64,000 bases of DNA from CAYRTD01 sp964528675 (GCA_964528675.1 CAZGTU010000004.1:1-64000); one strand, 5' to 3'. Positions 16,027 to 25,082 are shown, counted from the stretch's first letter. Program-made: numbers and translations. Notes: a model not told the origin generated them from the letters alone.

Positions 16027-16072
16027 TCTTAATTGGTTCCAAAATTTAGTATAATGTTAATAATCAGAACTT

Positions 16073-17305
16073 ATGTATAATACAGTTTTTTATATCATAA
16101 TTGCTATATTGATTGCCGGATTTATCTTAGAACGCTGGCTGGATTATCTCAATTTAAAAAATACCCGGGATGAATTGCCGCCTGAGCTCAAAGATGTCTA
16201 TGAAAAGGAACGATACAAAGAAGCCCAAGCCTATAAACGCACCAATACGCGTTTTTCATTTCTGACCAGTTCCTTCAATCTTGTGCTAATCTTATTGATG
16301 TTTTTCCTTGGAGGATTTGCCTTTGTAAATGATATAGCCTATAGTGTCAGTGATAACTATATCGTGGTTGCCCTGGTATTTTTCGGGATCCTGATGCTTG
16401 CTTCCGATCTGCTGAACACTCCCTTTGATATTTACGATACTTTTGTGATCGAAGAGAAATTCGGATTCAATAAAACCGCTCCTAAAACATATGTTCTCGA
16501 TAAAATAAAAGGATGGTTGCTTGGAGCTATAATTGGAGGAGGGATTTTTGCTCTCATTATCTGGTTTTACCAGTTAACGGGAAAAAACTTCTGGATATGG
16601 GCATGGATCCTGGCTTCGGCATTCATGATCTTTATGACCATGTTTTATTCCAATCTTATTGTTCCACTTTTTAACAAGCAGACTCCGCTTGAAGAAGGAG
16701 AACTCAGAACAGCCATTGAGAATTTTGCAGAGAAAGCCGGATTTACCCTCACAAATATTTATGTTATTGATGGATCAAAAAGATCAACCAAGGCAAATGC
16801 TTATTTTTCTGGTCTGGGCAATAAAAAGAGGATCGTACTTTTCGATACCTTGATTGATGATCTTTCCACTGAAGAAATTGTTGCTGTTCTGGCGCATGAG
16901 ATTGGTCATTTTAAAAAGAAACATACACTTACCGGAACCATCATTTCTATTGCTCAAACCGGTTTGACCCTGTTCTTATTTTCATTATTCCTTAATAATC
17001 CTGCTCTGTCTCAGGCCCTGGGTGTAACCGTACCAAATTTTCATCTGTCTTTGATAGCATTTGGCATCCTTTACACTCCGATAACCATTATCCTGGGATT
17101 GTTTGTTAATCTGTTCAGCCGTAAAAATGAATATGAAGCCGACCGCTTTGCTGCCCGGAAATATTCTGCAGAGCCATTGATTAAAGCCCTGAAAAAACTG
17201 AGCAGCAAGAACCTCAGCAATCTGACCCCGCATCCGCTTTACGTGGTATTTCATTATTCCCATCCACCGCTCCTTCAGAGGGTGAGGGCTTTGAAATCAG
17301 CGTAA
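16073..17305 (+). CDS. M48 family metallopeptidase (Ste24/CAAX protease-like)
   Basis: This 410-residue membrane protease has several hydrophobic helices (about 1-20, 60-85, 95-120, 145-170, 175-200, 290-315, 325-350). The zinc site HEIGH lies in LAHEIGHFKKKH (about 277-288) and the third ligand Glu in NEYEADRFAA (about 353). The full length and N-terminal membrane region are those of Ste24-type proteases rather than the shorter HtpX. In bacteria such enzymes probably take part in membrane-protein quality control. Prenylated substrates are not expected. Confidence 0.9.
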   Translation: MYNTVFYIIIAILIAGFILERWLDYLNLKNTRDELPPELKDVYEKERYKEAQAYKRTNTRFSFLTSSFNLVLILLMFFLGGFAFVNDIAYSVSDNYIVVALVFFGILMLASDLLNTPFDIYDTFVIEEKFGFNKTAPKTYVLDKIKGWLLGAIIGGGIFALIIWFYQLTGKNFWIWAWILASAFMIFMTMFYSNLIVPLFNKQTPLEEGELRTAIENFAEKAGFTLTNIYVIDGSKRSTKANAYFSGLGNKKRIVLFDTLIDDLSTEEIVAVLAHEIGHFKKKHTLTGTIISIAQTGLTLFLFSLFLNNPALSQALGVTVPNFHLSLIAFGILYTPITIILGLFVNLFSRKNEYEADRFAARKYSAEPLIKALKKLSSKNLSNLTPHPLYVVFHYSHPPLLQRVRALKSA

Positions 17306-17397
17306 ATTTGTATCGGGTCAATATAAGGATAAGATGAGGGTGTCTAAAAAGTCAACCTCATCGGTTCGACCTGGCAATTTTGGTTCAAATTACCGTT

Positions 17398-17922
17398 TTA
17401 CTTACTCACTACCTCAGGAAGGGGCTCCCCTTCAGGAACAAACTCCATAGAAACGGAATTGACACAATGGCGGGTGTTTTTTGGAGTGAACCCTTCTCCG
17501 ATAAAAACATGTCCGAGGTGTCCGCCACAATTGGAACAGGTAATTTCTGTCCTTATGCCATCTGCATCCAGGGTTCTGGTTACAGCACCATCAATCTCAT
17601 CATCAAAGCTCGGCCATCCACATTTAGAATCAAACTTGTCGGCTGATTCGTAAAGCGGAGCATTGCATCTTTTACAGATGTATGTTCCTTTTTCTTTATG
17701 ATCGGTGTATTCTCCTGACCATGGACGTTCTGTTCCCTTCTCTATGATCACATATTCTTCAAAATCTGTGAGTTTATTGAATTTATATGTCATTTCTTCT
17801 GTTTTTTTTAGGTTTTCTGATTCTGTTTTCTTCTCCACTTTGCTTTTTTGCTCTTCCGATTGACATCCGCCAAATTGAACTCCTGCAAGGAAAAGCAAAA
17901 ATATCATTACACTTTGTTTCAT
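17398..17922 (-). CDS. msrB: Peptide-methionine (R)-S-oxide reductase, exported lipoprotein
   Basis: MsrB reduces methionine-R-sulfoxide in oxidised proteins. The 174-residue protein starts with a lipoprotein signal (GVQFGGC, Cys about 20), then a charged linker and the SelR domain from about residue 45. The zinc cysteines are in CKRCNAPLY and CSNCGGHLGHV, and the catalytic Cys is in RHCVNSVSMEF. The lipobox puts it in the periplasm. A separately encoded exported MsrA lies at 39591, so both stereoisomers can be repaired outside the cytoplasm. Confidence 0.95.
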   Translation of the reverse strand: MKQSVMIFLLFLAGVQFGGCQSEEQKSKVEKKTESENLKKTEEMTYKFNKLTDFEEYVIIEKGTERPWSGEYTDHKEKGTYICKRCNAPLYESADKFDSKCGWPSFDDEIDGAVTRTLDADGIRTEITCSNCGGHLGHVFIGEGFTPKNTRHCVNSVSMEFVPEGEPLPEVVSK

Positions 17923-18078
17923 AACAGACAGGTTTTTCTTTATAACAAAAATAACGGTCTTTTGATCAATAAAATTATAGCCGCAGGGGAAGGCTACTTT
18001 TGCGGAACATTATGAGGTTGCATTTGTTGTTTGGAAATAATAAGGGAAAACTCATCAAATAGTAAATGTATTTTAAAC

Positions 18079-19401
18079 ATGTCAAAAGAAATAAATATAA
18101 ACATAATCAGATCATTGTTCATCCTTATGCTGGGAATTTTTGTGCCGACAAATATAAAATCTTTATCAGCACAGGATCCATTAAGGGATTCCATTTCAAA
18201 CGCATTGTCAATTGAGGATTCTTCAGAAATAGTAAGCCCCCCATATATTTACCTTGATTGTAATCAGTGCGATTATGATTATATCAGGAATGAACTGGCA
18301 TTTGTTAATTATGTCCGCGATCCTGAAATGGCAGATGTTCATGTCTTTGTAACAGATGAAAATATTGTGGGTGGAGGAAAGGAATTGCAGTTTTCATTTA
18401 TTGGCCGGAAAAATTTCCAGGGAACGAAATATACCATGGAACATACCTTAAGCAGGGATTTAACCCAGACTGAGGAGCGGCAAGCCCTCACCCGCTTTCT
18501 CACCATGGGATTCGCTGTTTATATGCTGCAAACCCCTTTAGCCGATCATTTTGCTATAATCTATGAGGGTGAAGATGTCAAAATTGAAAAACAGGCCGGA
18601 AAAGATCCATGGAATTACTGGGTCTTTCAGGCATATGTTGGCAGTATTGAAATGGAACTTGAATCCAATCAAAGTGTATTTGATTCCCGATGGGGCTTTT
18701 TTGCAGACCGGATAACAGAAGAATGGAAATTCAGGATCAGGCCGTATTTTAATTATGACCGGATCAGAATACAAACATCTCAAAGCGAAGAACCGGTTAT
18801 CAGCAGGCAACGTCGACACGGCCTTGACACTTATGCAATTATGAGTATCAGTGATCATTGGTCGGCCGGATTATTTGCCGACTACCGAACGTTTAATGGG
18901 GAAAATCTCAGGCATGAAGTTATAGTAAGCCCCGGCATCGAATATAGTTTGTTTCCCTATGAAACTGCAACCAGAAGAGCCATCACTATGACCTATCAGT
19001 TTGGTTATGTTTATAATGACTACTTCAGGGAAACCATCTTCGGCAAAACAGAAGAAGGACTTTTAAATCATCAGTTAAAAGGAGAAGTAAGTATAAATCA
19101 ACCCTGGGGACAAATCGAAACGGGACTTCTGGGATCTCAATATTTGCATGATCTATCACGGTTAAGGGTAGAATTTTTTGGTCAGACATCGATAAGATTA
19201 TTCAAAGGTTTCTTCTTAAGCTTCCAGGCTGAGTACGATGTTGTCAGGGATCAGATTTCCTTGCCCAAAGGGGAAGCTTCACTGGAAGAGATTTTGCTGA
19301 AACAACGTGAATTGGCCACCGATTTTTCTTTTTCCAGTTCGATCGCTATTACCTATACCTTTGGATCAAAATACGCAAATATTGTTAATACGCGTTTTTA
19401 A
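18079..19401 (+). CDS. Predicted outer-membrane beta-barrel protein, unknown function
   Basis: From the ATG at 18079 (a TTG at 18031 would add 16 residues without a better signal) the protein has 440 residues with an N-terminal signal (IIRSLFILMLGIFVPTN). A periplasmic domain begins with YIYLDCNQCDYDYIRNELAF and ADVHVFVTDEN, a pattern I have seen in uncharacterised Bacteroidota proteins. Alternating amphipathic beta strands follow (from about residue 170) and end in an aromatic C-terminal strand (SSIAITYTFGSKY). This suggests an outer-membrane barrel of about a dozen strands. No function can be assigned. Confidence 0.65.
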   Translation: MSKEININIIRSLFILMLGIFVPTNIKSLSAQDPLRDSISNALSIEDSSEIVSPPYIYLDCNQCDYDYIRNELAFVNYVRDPEMADVHVFVTDENIVGGGKELQFSFIGRKNFQGTKYTMEHTLSRDLTQTEERQALTRFLTMGFAVYMLQTPLADHFAIIYEGEDVKIEKQAGKDPWNYWVFQAYVGSIEMELESNQSVFDSRWGFFADRITEEWKFRIRPYFNYDRIRIQTSQSEEPVISRQRRHGLDTYAIMSISDHWSAGLFADYRTFNGENLRHEVIVSPGIEYSLFPYETATRRAITMTYQFGYVYNDYFRETIFGKTEEGLLNHQLKGEVSINQPWGQIETGLLGSQYLHDLSRLRVEFFGQTSIRLFKGFFLSFQAEYDVVRDQISLPKGEASLEEILLKQRELATDFSFSSSIAITYTFGSKYANIVNTRF

Positions 19402-19457
19402 TTGCGGAAGTCATTTGGAGTAGACAAAGTCTCGAGCTATTAAAATGTTCACACCGT

Positions 19458-20354
19458 CTATATAAAAAACAACACTACTCCTGCCACACCCATGACGGCA
19501 CCGATCATTTCACGGGGACTTATTTTGTGTTTAAAAAAAATAATGGAGGGCGGTATGATCAGAATAGGTACCATGGCCATTATAGTGGAGGCAATACCTG
19601 TTTGTGTATGCTTCACTGCAATAAGAGAAAATGATACGCCCAGAAAAGGCCCGAAAAAAGCACCAATAGTAATGCTTCGCATGCCCCTTCCGTGTCTCAA
19701 TGCCCTGTGGATGTTATGCCAGCGACCGCTGATGCTGATAACGAGACTGAATCCAATGATAGCTGCAATGATACGAATCTGGGTGGATGCAAAAGGATCA
19801 TAATCTCCCATGCCGAGTTTTGAAAAAACAATTCCAAGGCCCTGGCCAACAGCACCAATGAAAGCAAATAAGATCCCTTTCAGAGGTTTATCGAGCGTAA
19901 ATTTCTCTCCTCTCTTTTTGCGTCCAAATATAGTGAGACCAATGCCGGCAAGAGTCACAAACATCCCAATCAGTGATTTGGCTTCCATTTTCTCTCCCAA
20001 AATAAGAAATCCGAAGATAGCAGCGGTTGGGGGAGCGAGGGTCATAATCAGCATAGCAAACCACGAACCCACAAGAGGGTAGGAGGCAAACAGGAAAAGA
20101 TCTCCGATCACAAAACCGATCAGGCCTGAAATGCTTAACCATATCCAACTGTAGAGAGAAGCATCCAGGGGAAGTATTGCAGAACGGGTAAAAAAAGTCA
20201 GAATGGATAAAAACATTAATCCCATCACCAGCCGGATAATATTCACTGCTATTGAACCTACCTTGATAGTGGCAGATTCAAATGCCAGTCCGGTAACTGT
20301 CCAGAATACAGCAACAAGTAAAGCAGCAAATTCCCCAAGGTGTGTCGAAAACAT
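19458..20354 (-). CDS. EamA/DMT family transporter
   Basis: This drug/metabolite transporter has about ten hydrophobic helices in two EamA repeats, with glycine-rich segments such as GLIGFVIGDLFLF and the internal repeat joint near FGRKKRGEK (about 150). I chose ATG 20354 (MFSTHLGEF), which starts just before the first helix. The longer ATG at 20405 would add 17 residues reaching into the cinA upstream region. It is divergent from cinA with about 80 nt between starts. The substrate is unknown, and an exporter of amino acids or metabolites is the usual guess. Confidence 0.85.
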   Translation of the reverse strand: MFSTHLGEFAALLVAVFWTVTGLAFESATIKVGSIAVNIIRLVMGLMFLSILTFFTRSAILPLDASLYSWIWLSISGLIGFVIGDLFLFASYPLVGSWFAMLIMTLAPPTAAIFGFLILGEKMEAKSLIGMFVTLAGIGLTIFGRKKRGEKFTLDKPLKGILFAFIGAVGQGLGIVFSKLGMGDYDPFASTQIRIIAAIIGFSLVISISGRWHNIHRALRHGRGMRSITIGAFFGPFLGVSFSLIAVKHTQTGIASTIMAMVPILIIPPSIIFFKHKISPREMIGAVMGVAGVVLFFI

Positions 20355-20421
20355 GGGCGCAAATATAGCAAAACCGGAAGTTTTTCCTCCTGATTTTTTA
20401 TGCACAGCTAATATTTTAATC

Positions 20422-20429
20422 TATTTTTG
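20422..20429 (+). promoter_or_regulatory. TAnnTTTG box immediately before cinA
   Basis: TATTTTTG ends 4 nt before the cinA ATG (20434). If used, the mRNA would start at or very near the start codon. No clear TTTG partner was found at the -33 position. Confidence 0.4.
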
Positions 20430-20433
20430 CAGC

Positions 20434-21684
20434 ATGGAAGCAGTAATAATAACAATTGGAGATGAAATATTAATAGGACAGGTGATTGACACCAATGCTT
20501 CATGGATAGCCGAGCATCTCAATATCAGCGGCATTGAAGTAACAGAGAAGCGTACAGTTTCCGATAAGGATCCTGTCATCCGGAAAGCGCTTTCCGATTA
20601 TGAAGGAAAAACAGACCTGGTCATTCTAACAGGAGGCTTAGGTCCTACCCGTGACGACATTACAAAAAACAGCCTGAACAAATATTTTGAAGGCAATCTG
20701 GTTGAAAATACAGAAGTGCTTGATCATATATATAAACTTTTCAGTAGAAGAGGATTTAAGGTATCAGAGCTGAACCGGAAGCAGGCTATTATTCCGGACA
20801 ATTGCATTCCCCTGAAAAACTCTTCAGGAACCGCACCGGGCATGTGGTTTGAAAGATCCGGCACCATATTTATATCCCTTCCCGGGGTTCCCTATGAGAT
20901 GAAAGGACTGATGACGGAGGAGGTACTCCCAAAACTTGGAGCGAAAATGAATGGGAATATTATCCTGCACAGAACCTTAATGACACAGGGTATTCCCGAA
21001 TCTTTCCTTGCTGCGAAAATTAAGGACTGGGAATATTCTCTGCCGGAAAATCTAAAGCTGGCATATCTTCCCAGGCCCGGAATTGTCCGATTACGATTAA
21101 CTGCCATTGGGAAGAGCAGGGATGAGCTCAATAAACTGCTTGAAAATGAAATATCCAAACTGCAGGAGCTTCTTCCGGAAGACATATTTGCTTATGAGGA
21201 TATTTCCCTTGAAAGTGTCCTCGGAGAATTATTTCATAAATATGCCTACACACTTTCCACTGCTGAAAGCTGCACAGGTGGGAGAATTGCGAACCTGATC
21301 ACCTCGGTTCCCGGCAGTTCGGCATATTTTAAAGGTTCAATCGTTGCTTATTCTAACCAGGTGAAACAGGAATTTCTGGATATTCCTGAGGATATTATAA
21401 AAAATTACGGAGCCGTAAGCCAGGAAGTTGTGGAGCTTATGGCAAACAATGCCAGGAAAAAATTCAATACCACATATTCCATTGCCGTCAGTGGCATAGC
21501 CGGACCATCGGGAGGAACGGAAGAAAAACCTGTAGGCACCACCTGGATATGCGTTTCTTCGAAGAAAAAAAGCATTTCAAGATCCTATAAATTTGGCGAT
21601 CACAGGGGCAGGAATATTGAAATCAGTTCAATAACTGCTCTTAATTTGCTGAGAAAGATGATTTTGGACTATGATTTGAAATAA
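20434..21684 (+). CDS. cinA: CinA family protein (NMN amidohydrolase/competence-damage protein)
   Basis: The 416-residue protein combines a MoCF/molybdopterin-binding-like N-terminal domain (IGDEILIGQVIDTNASW, TGGLGPTRDDIT, PGVPYEMKGLM) with a C-terminal PncC-type domain (STAESCTGGRIANLIT, VSGIAGPSGGTEEKPVGT). Family members hydrolyse NMN to NaMN and ADP-ribose in pyridine nucleotide recycling. The start is the ATG at 20434, where the MEAVIITIGDE N-terminus is typical. The open frame further upstream runs antisense to the transporter and should be ignored. It sits upstream of the ribosomal protein block. Confidence 0.94.
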   Translation: MEAVIITIGDEILIGQVIDTNASWIAEHLNISGIEVTEKRTVSDKDPVIRKALSDYEGKTDLVILTGGLGPTRDDITKNSLNKYFEGNLVENTEVLDHIYKLFSRRGFKVSELNRKQAIIPDNCIPLKNSSGTAPGMWFERSGTIFISLPGVPYEMKGLMTEEVLPKLGAKMNGNIILHRTLMTQGIPESFLAAKIKDWEYSLPENLKLAYLPRPGIVRLRLTAIGKSRDELNKLLENEISKLQELLPEDIFAYEDISLESVLGELFHKYAYTLSTAESCTGGRIANLITSVPGSSAYFKGSIVAYSNQVKQEFLDIPEDIIKNYGAVSQEVVELMANNARKKFNTTYSIAVSGIAGPSGGTEEKPVGTTWICVSSKKKSISRSYKFGDHRGRNIEISSITALNLLRKMILDYDLK

Positions 21685-21715
21685 ATCAGGGTCATTGAAA
21701 AAAATGCAAATATCA

Positions 21716-21748
21716 TTTGATTATTTGAAAGAAAATGCCGTAATTTGC
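21716..21748 (+). promoter_or_regulatory. Probable promoter of the rpmB operon
   Basis: TTTG at 21716-21719, a 21-nt spacer and TAATTTGC at 21741-21748 approximate the -33/-7 consensus. The predicted leader before rpmB is about 30 nt. Confidence 0.4.
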
Positions 21749-21783
21749 GTTCTGTTTGAAAAAAACCGAAAATTTTACGAAAA

Positions 21784-22026
21784 ATGTCAAGAGTTTGCCA
21801 GATAACCGGGAAGAAGATGTACGTTGGAAACAATGTTTCTCACTCCAAGAAAAGGACAAAAAGAAGGTTTTATCCTAATCTTTTTGACAAGAAATATTAT
21901 CTCCCGGAAGAGGACAGGTGGATCACCCTGAGGGTATCAGCCAAGGGAATTCGCATTATCAATAAAAAAGGTCTTAATAACGCGCTTAAAGATGCGAAAT
22001 CTAAAGGCATTATTAAGAGTTACTAA
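21784..22026 (+). CDS. rpmB: 50S ribosomal protein L28 (bL28)
   Basis: This 80-residue basic protein has the family N-terminus MSRVCQITGKK and the conserved VSHSKKRTKRRFYPNL segment, then RVSAKGIRIINKKG. It is first in the rpmB-rpmG-DUF4295 cluster, with 18 nt to rpmG. Family length and motifs match. Confidence 0.97.
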   Translation: MSRVCQITGKKMYVGNNVSHSKKRTKRRFYPNLFDKKYYLPEEDRWITLRVSAKGIRIINKKGLNNALKDAKSKGIIKSY

Positions 22027-22044
22027 TAAATAAATATTCAGGAA

Positions 22045-22233
22045 ATGGCTAAAAAAGGTAAAGGAAACAGGGTACAGGTAATTCTTGAATGCACAGAGCA
22101 TAAAGACAGTGGAATGCCCGGAACTTCCCGTTACATTACCACGAAAAACAGAAAGAATACCACTGAAAGACTTGAGTTAAAGAAGTATAACCCGATTCTC
22201 CGTAAGGTGACTGTTCACAAGGAGATCAAATAA
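22045..22233 (+). CDS. rpmG: 50S ribosomal protein L33 (bL33)
   Basis: The 62-residue protein begins MAKKGKGNRVQVILECTE and carries RYITTKNRKNTTERLELKKY, which is typical of bL33. It has no CxxC zinc motif (only ECTEH remains), so it is the zinc-independent form. It lies 18 nt after rpmB and 11 nt before the DUF4295 gene. Confidence 0.96.
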   Translation: MAKKGKGNRVQVILECTEHKDSGMPGTSRYITTKNRKNTTERLELKKYNPILRKVTVHKEIK

Positions 22234-22244
22234 ATTATACAGAT

Positions 22245-22397
22245 ATGGCAAAGAAAGTAGTTGCAACCTTACAGACAGGAAAAACCAAAAACTTCGTCAA
22301 GTGCATTAAGATGGTTAAACCAGAAGAATCAGATTCTTATGCCTTTGAGGAAGAAATGGTGAATGTTGAACATATCAAGGATTTTTTCAACAAATAG
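22245..22397 (+). CDS. DUF4295 family small protein, probable ribosome-associated protein
   Basis: This 50-residue reading frame (MAKKVVATLQTGKTKNF to EHIKDFFNK) follows rpmG by 11 nt. DUF4295 proteins are specific to Bacteroidota and are nearly always encoded between rpmG and ftsY. I recall that a Bacteroidota ribosome structure contained an extra large-subunit protein matching this family, but I cannot verify that here. The conserved synteny supports a structural role on the 50S subunit. A terminator follows. Confidence 0.85.
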   Translation: MAKKVVATLQTGKTKNFVKCIKMVKPEESDSYAFEEEMVNVEHIKDFFNK

Positions 22398-22422
22398 ATC
22401 CTTGCACATATAAGTTATTTAT

Positions 22423-22453
22423 AAAGCTTTTCTGTACAGGGAAAGCTTTTTTT
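22423..22453 (+). terminator. Intrinsic terminator after the rpmB-rpmG-DUF4295 genes
   Basis: AAAGCTTTTC (22423-22432) pairs with GGAAAGCTTT (22440-22449) with one wobble, followed by a run of T. It lies between the DUF4295 gene and ftsY, so ftsY is probably partly transcribed by read-through or from its own promoter. Confidence 0.7.
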
Positions 22454-22480
22454 GTATTTTTATTTCTCAAATAAATCAGA

Positions 22481-23428
22481 ATGGGAATTTTTAACCGGCA
22501 AAAAAAAGAGAACCTTGATAAAGGTCTTGAAAAAACCAAGGAAAGTGTTTTCAAAAAGCTTTCCAGAGCCGTTGTGGGTAAAACCCAGGTAGATGATGAA
22601 GTTCTTGATAACCTTGAGGAAGTCCTGGTAACTTCCGATGTTGGCGTGGATACTACACTGAAGATCATTGAAAGATTAGAAGAAAGAGTATCCAGGGACA
22701 GGTATTTAAATACCAGTGAACTGAATATGATCCTGAAACAGGAAATTGCTTCTCTTTTAAAGGAGAATGAAACCGGGCTGGTTAAAAGTTTTGATGAGAT
22801 CCCGGATAAAAAACCCTATGTAATTATGGTGGTGGGTGTTAATGGAGTCGGGAAAACCACAACCATCGGCAAGCTGGCCTATCATTTCAAAAAAGCAGGA
22901 AAAAAAGTCATTTTAGGCGCTGCAGATACTTACAGGGCTGCTGCAGTTGATCAGTTAACCATATGGGCAGAAAGAACCCAGGTAGAACTCATTAAACAAA
23001 AAATGGGTTCGGATCCCGCCTCTGTTGCATTCGACACTCTTTCCTCAGCTATATCAAGAGATGCGGATGTAGTTATCATTGACACTGCCGGGCGTTTGCA
23101 CAACAAGGTCAACCTTATGAACGAGCTTTCAAAGATTAAAAAAGTTATGAAGAAAGTTATCGAGGATGCACCTCACGAAATCCTGCTGATTTTGGATGGA
23201 TCAACCGGTCAGAATGCTTTTGAACAGGCAAAGCAATTCACCAGAGCAACCGAAGTAAATGCCCTGGCACTTACAAAACTTGACGGCACAGCCAAAGGAG
23301 GCGTGGTTATCGGAATTTCTGATCAGTTTAAAATTCCCGTTAAGTATATTGGTATTGGTGAGAAAATGGAAGATCTGCAGATTTTCAACAAAGAAGAATT
23401 TGTTGACACACTTTTCTCCAAAGAATAA
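22481..23428 (+). CDS. ftsY: Signal recognition particle receptor FtsY
   Basis: FtsY is the membrane-associated GTPase that receives ribosome-nascent chain-SRP complexes. The 315-residue protein lacks the long acidic A domain of E. coli and consists of the N domain and the G domain. Visible motifs are GVNGVGKTTTIGKLA (about 115-129), AADTYRAAAVDQL, DTAGRLHNK and TKLDGTAKGG. This short form is usual in Bacteroidota. It lies downstream of the ribosomal protein genes and upstream of rimO. Confidence 0.96.
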   Translation: MGIFNRQKKENLDKGLEKTKESVFKKLSRAVVGKTQVDDEVLDNLEEVLVTSDVGVDTTLKIIERLEERVSRDRYLNTSELNMILKQEIASLLKENETGLVKSFDEIPDKKPYVIMVVGVNGVGKTTTIGKLAYHFKKAGKKVILGAADTYRAAAVDQLTIWAERTQVELIKQKMGSDPASVAFDTLSSAISRDADVVIIDTAGRLHNKVNLMNELSKIKKVMKKVIEDAPHEILLILDGSTGQNAFEQAKQFTRATEVNALALTKLDGTAKGGVVIGISDQFKIPVKYIGIGEKMEDLQIFNKEEFVDTLFSKE

Positions 23429-23526
23429 AATAGCTGTATTTCATATTCTTTTGAAATACTGATGCAAATATCAATTTTTCTCTATATTTCAATTTCCGAA
23501 TCCTTAAGAAATATGAATCCTATTCA

Positions 23527-23576
23527 CCAACCCCTAATCCCCAATCCCTAATCCCCAACCCCTAATCCCCAACCCC
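23527..23576 (+). repeat. 14-bp tandem repeat directly before rimO
   Basis: The unit CCAACCCCTAATCC is repeated 3.6 times (23527, 23541, 23555 and a partial copy at 23569) with one substitution, and its end touches the rimO ATG at 23577. The C-rich leader has no A-rich stretch of the kind usually seen before Bacteroidota starts. Confidence 0.9.
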
Positions 23577-24863
23577 ATGACCATCAATCTCATAACCCTC
23601 GGATGTTCAAAAAACCTGGTAGATTCCGAAAAACTTCTTTACCAGTTAAGAAAAAGCGGTCATGAAGTATATCATAATGCAGAAACCTATGCCGATGGCA
23701 TCATTATAAATACCTGTGGATTTATTCTTGATGCTAAAACCGAATCCATAGAGACCATTCTTGAATATATCCGGGCTAAGAAAGAGGGGTTCATTGAAAA
23801 AATTGTGGTAATGGGTTGCTTATCTGAAAGATACCGGGAGTCATTAGAGACAGAGATTCCTGAAGTTGATGCTTTTTTCGGTGTAAATGAGTTCCGGGAA
23901 ATAACTGAATTCTTTAGGGGCAAATATTATGAAGGACAGCTTTTCAGAAGGATTGTCTCAACACCTTCACACTACGCATATCTTAAAATTTCTGAAGGAT
24001 GTAACCGTAAATGCACTTTTTGCGCAATTCCGTCCATAAGAGGGAAGCAGGTTTCTTTACCCATTGATCAGCTATTGAAGGAAGCCCAAGAACTTGCCGC
24101 CGGCGGGGCAAAAGAGCTTATTCTTATTGCGCAGGAATTAAGCAATTACGGATTGGATATTTACAAGAAAAAAGCCCTCCCTGAACTGCTTGAGGAGCTG
24201 GTTAAGATTGACTCATTCCAGTGGATACGCTTGCATTATATTTATCCCGACAATTTCCCCACGGATGAGATCATAGAATTGATGGTCAAATATCCAAAGA
24301 TTTGCAAATACCTTGATATACCAATCCAGCATGGAAGTGACAGTGTACTTCAAAGAATGAAAAGAGGCCACAGCCGGAAGGATGTAGAGCAGATCATTGC
24401 CAGATTCAGGGAAGCCATTCCTGAAATATCCGTCAGAACCACTGTTATAACAGGATTTCCGGGGGAGACACAGCAGGAGTACCAGGAGCTTAAGGATTTC
24501 GTGAAAAAGATACAGTTTGATCGCCTCGGAGTATTTCCTTATTCCCATGAAGAAGGCACTTCCGCCTATGAAATGGAAGATGATGTGCCTGACAGGATAA
24601 AAAATGAGAGAATGGATGAGATCATGCAAATTCAGGAAAAAATATCCCTTCAACATAATATTGATAAGGTAGGTAAAAACTTTAAAGTCGTTATAGACAG
24701 AAAAGAAGGAGAATTTTATGTAGGAAGAACAGAATTCGACTCACCAGAAGTGGATACTGAGGTGCTTATACCTGCGGAAGGAGAGGAGCTTCGCAAGGGG
24801 GCGTTTTATGAAGTGGAAATATTTGATGCCATTGAATTTGATCTGTATGGGAGAGTGGGATAG
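23577..24863 (+). CDS. rimO: Ribosomal protein S12 methylthiotransferase RimO
   Basis: RimO is a radical SAM enzyme with two 4Fe-4S clusters that methylthiolates Asp in ribosomal protein S12. The 428-residue protein has the N-terminal UPF0004 domain (LITLGCSKNLVDSE, INTCGFI, MGCLSER), the radical SAM motif CNRKCTFCAIP (about 144-154) and a C-terminal TRAM domain (VVIDRKEGEFYVGR). Length and spacing match RimO rather than MiaB. The start is certain from the conserved N-terminus even though a C-rich tandem repeat occupies the leader. Confidence 0.95.
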   Translation: MTINLITLGCSKNLVDSEKLLYQLRKSGHEVYHNAETYADGIIINTCGFILDAKTESIETILEYIRAKKEGFIEKIVVMGCLSERYRESLETEIPEVDAFFGVNEFREITEFFRGKYYEGQLFRRIVSTPSHYAYLKISEGCNRKCTFCAIPSIRGKQVSLPIDQLLKEAQELAAGGAKELILIAQELSNYGLDIYKKKALPELLEELVKIDSFQWIRLHYIYPDNFPTDEIIELMVKYPKICKYLDIPIQHGSDSVLQRMKRGHSRKDVEQIIARFREAIPEISVRTTVITGFPGETQQEYQELKDFVKKIQFDRLGVFPYSHEEGTSAYEMEDDVPDRIKNERMDEIMQIQEKISLQHNIDKVGKNFKVVIDRKEGEFYVGRTEFDSPEVDTEVLIPAEGEELRKGAFYEVEIFDAIEFDLYGRVG

Positions 24864-24954
24864 GAGAATGTTCAATGAATCCCTGTTTCCAGGAGCGATA
24901 GCGTACTGGAAACAGATGGATGAATTGAATCCCGAGCGACAGTCGAGGGATCTG

Positions 24955-25035
24955 CAAGGCAGGGAGGAGAATGTGGTGGGAGAATGAGGTAGGATGATGA
25001 GGTAAAGATAATGTGGTAGGAGAATGTGGTAAAGA
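24955..25035. repeat. Degenerate GAGAATGTGGTAG-type tandem repeat
   Basis: Blocks such as GGAGAATGTGGTGGGAGAATG, cut to its unit GGAGAATGTGGT, recur with variations (AGGATGATGAGGT, AAGATAATGTGGT) up to the terminator of clpC. It is an imperfect intergenic minisatellite between convergent rimO and clpC. Confidence 0.6.
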
Positions 25036-25044
25036 CTCCATGCA

Positions 25045-25082
25045 CAAAAAAAACCCCTTTACACGGAGTAAAAGGGATTTTT
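25045..25082 (-). terminator. Bidirectional terminator between clpC and rimO
   Basis: CCCCTTTAC (25054-25062) pairs with GTAAAAGGG (25068-25076) with one mismatch. On the minus strand an eight-base T-run follows, so it is a good intrinsic terminator for clpC. On the plus strand a shorter T-run could serve rimO. Confidence 0.75.

Noticed and set aside
17332..17361. GATGAGG/CCTCATC hairpin between M48 and msrB genes as terminator
   Set aside because: The loop is long and no T-run follows on either strand, so the call was not strong enough to list.
20203..20433. In-frame extension of cinA upstream of its ATG
   Set aside because: It runs antisense to the DMT transporter and lacks CinA similarity. 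The family N-terminus begins at 20434.
23527..23576. Possible CRISPR-like array before rimO
   Set aside because: Units are 14 nt with no spacers, so this is a simple tandem repeat.
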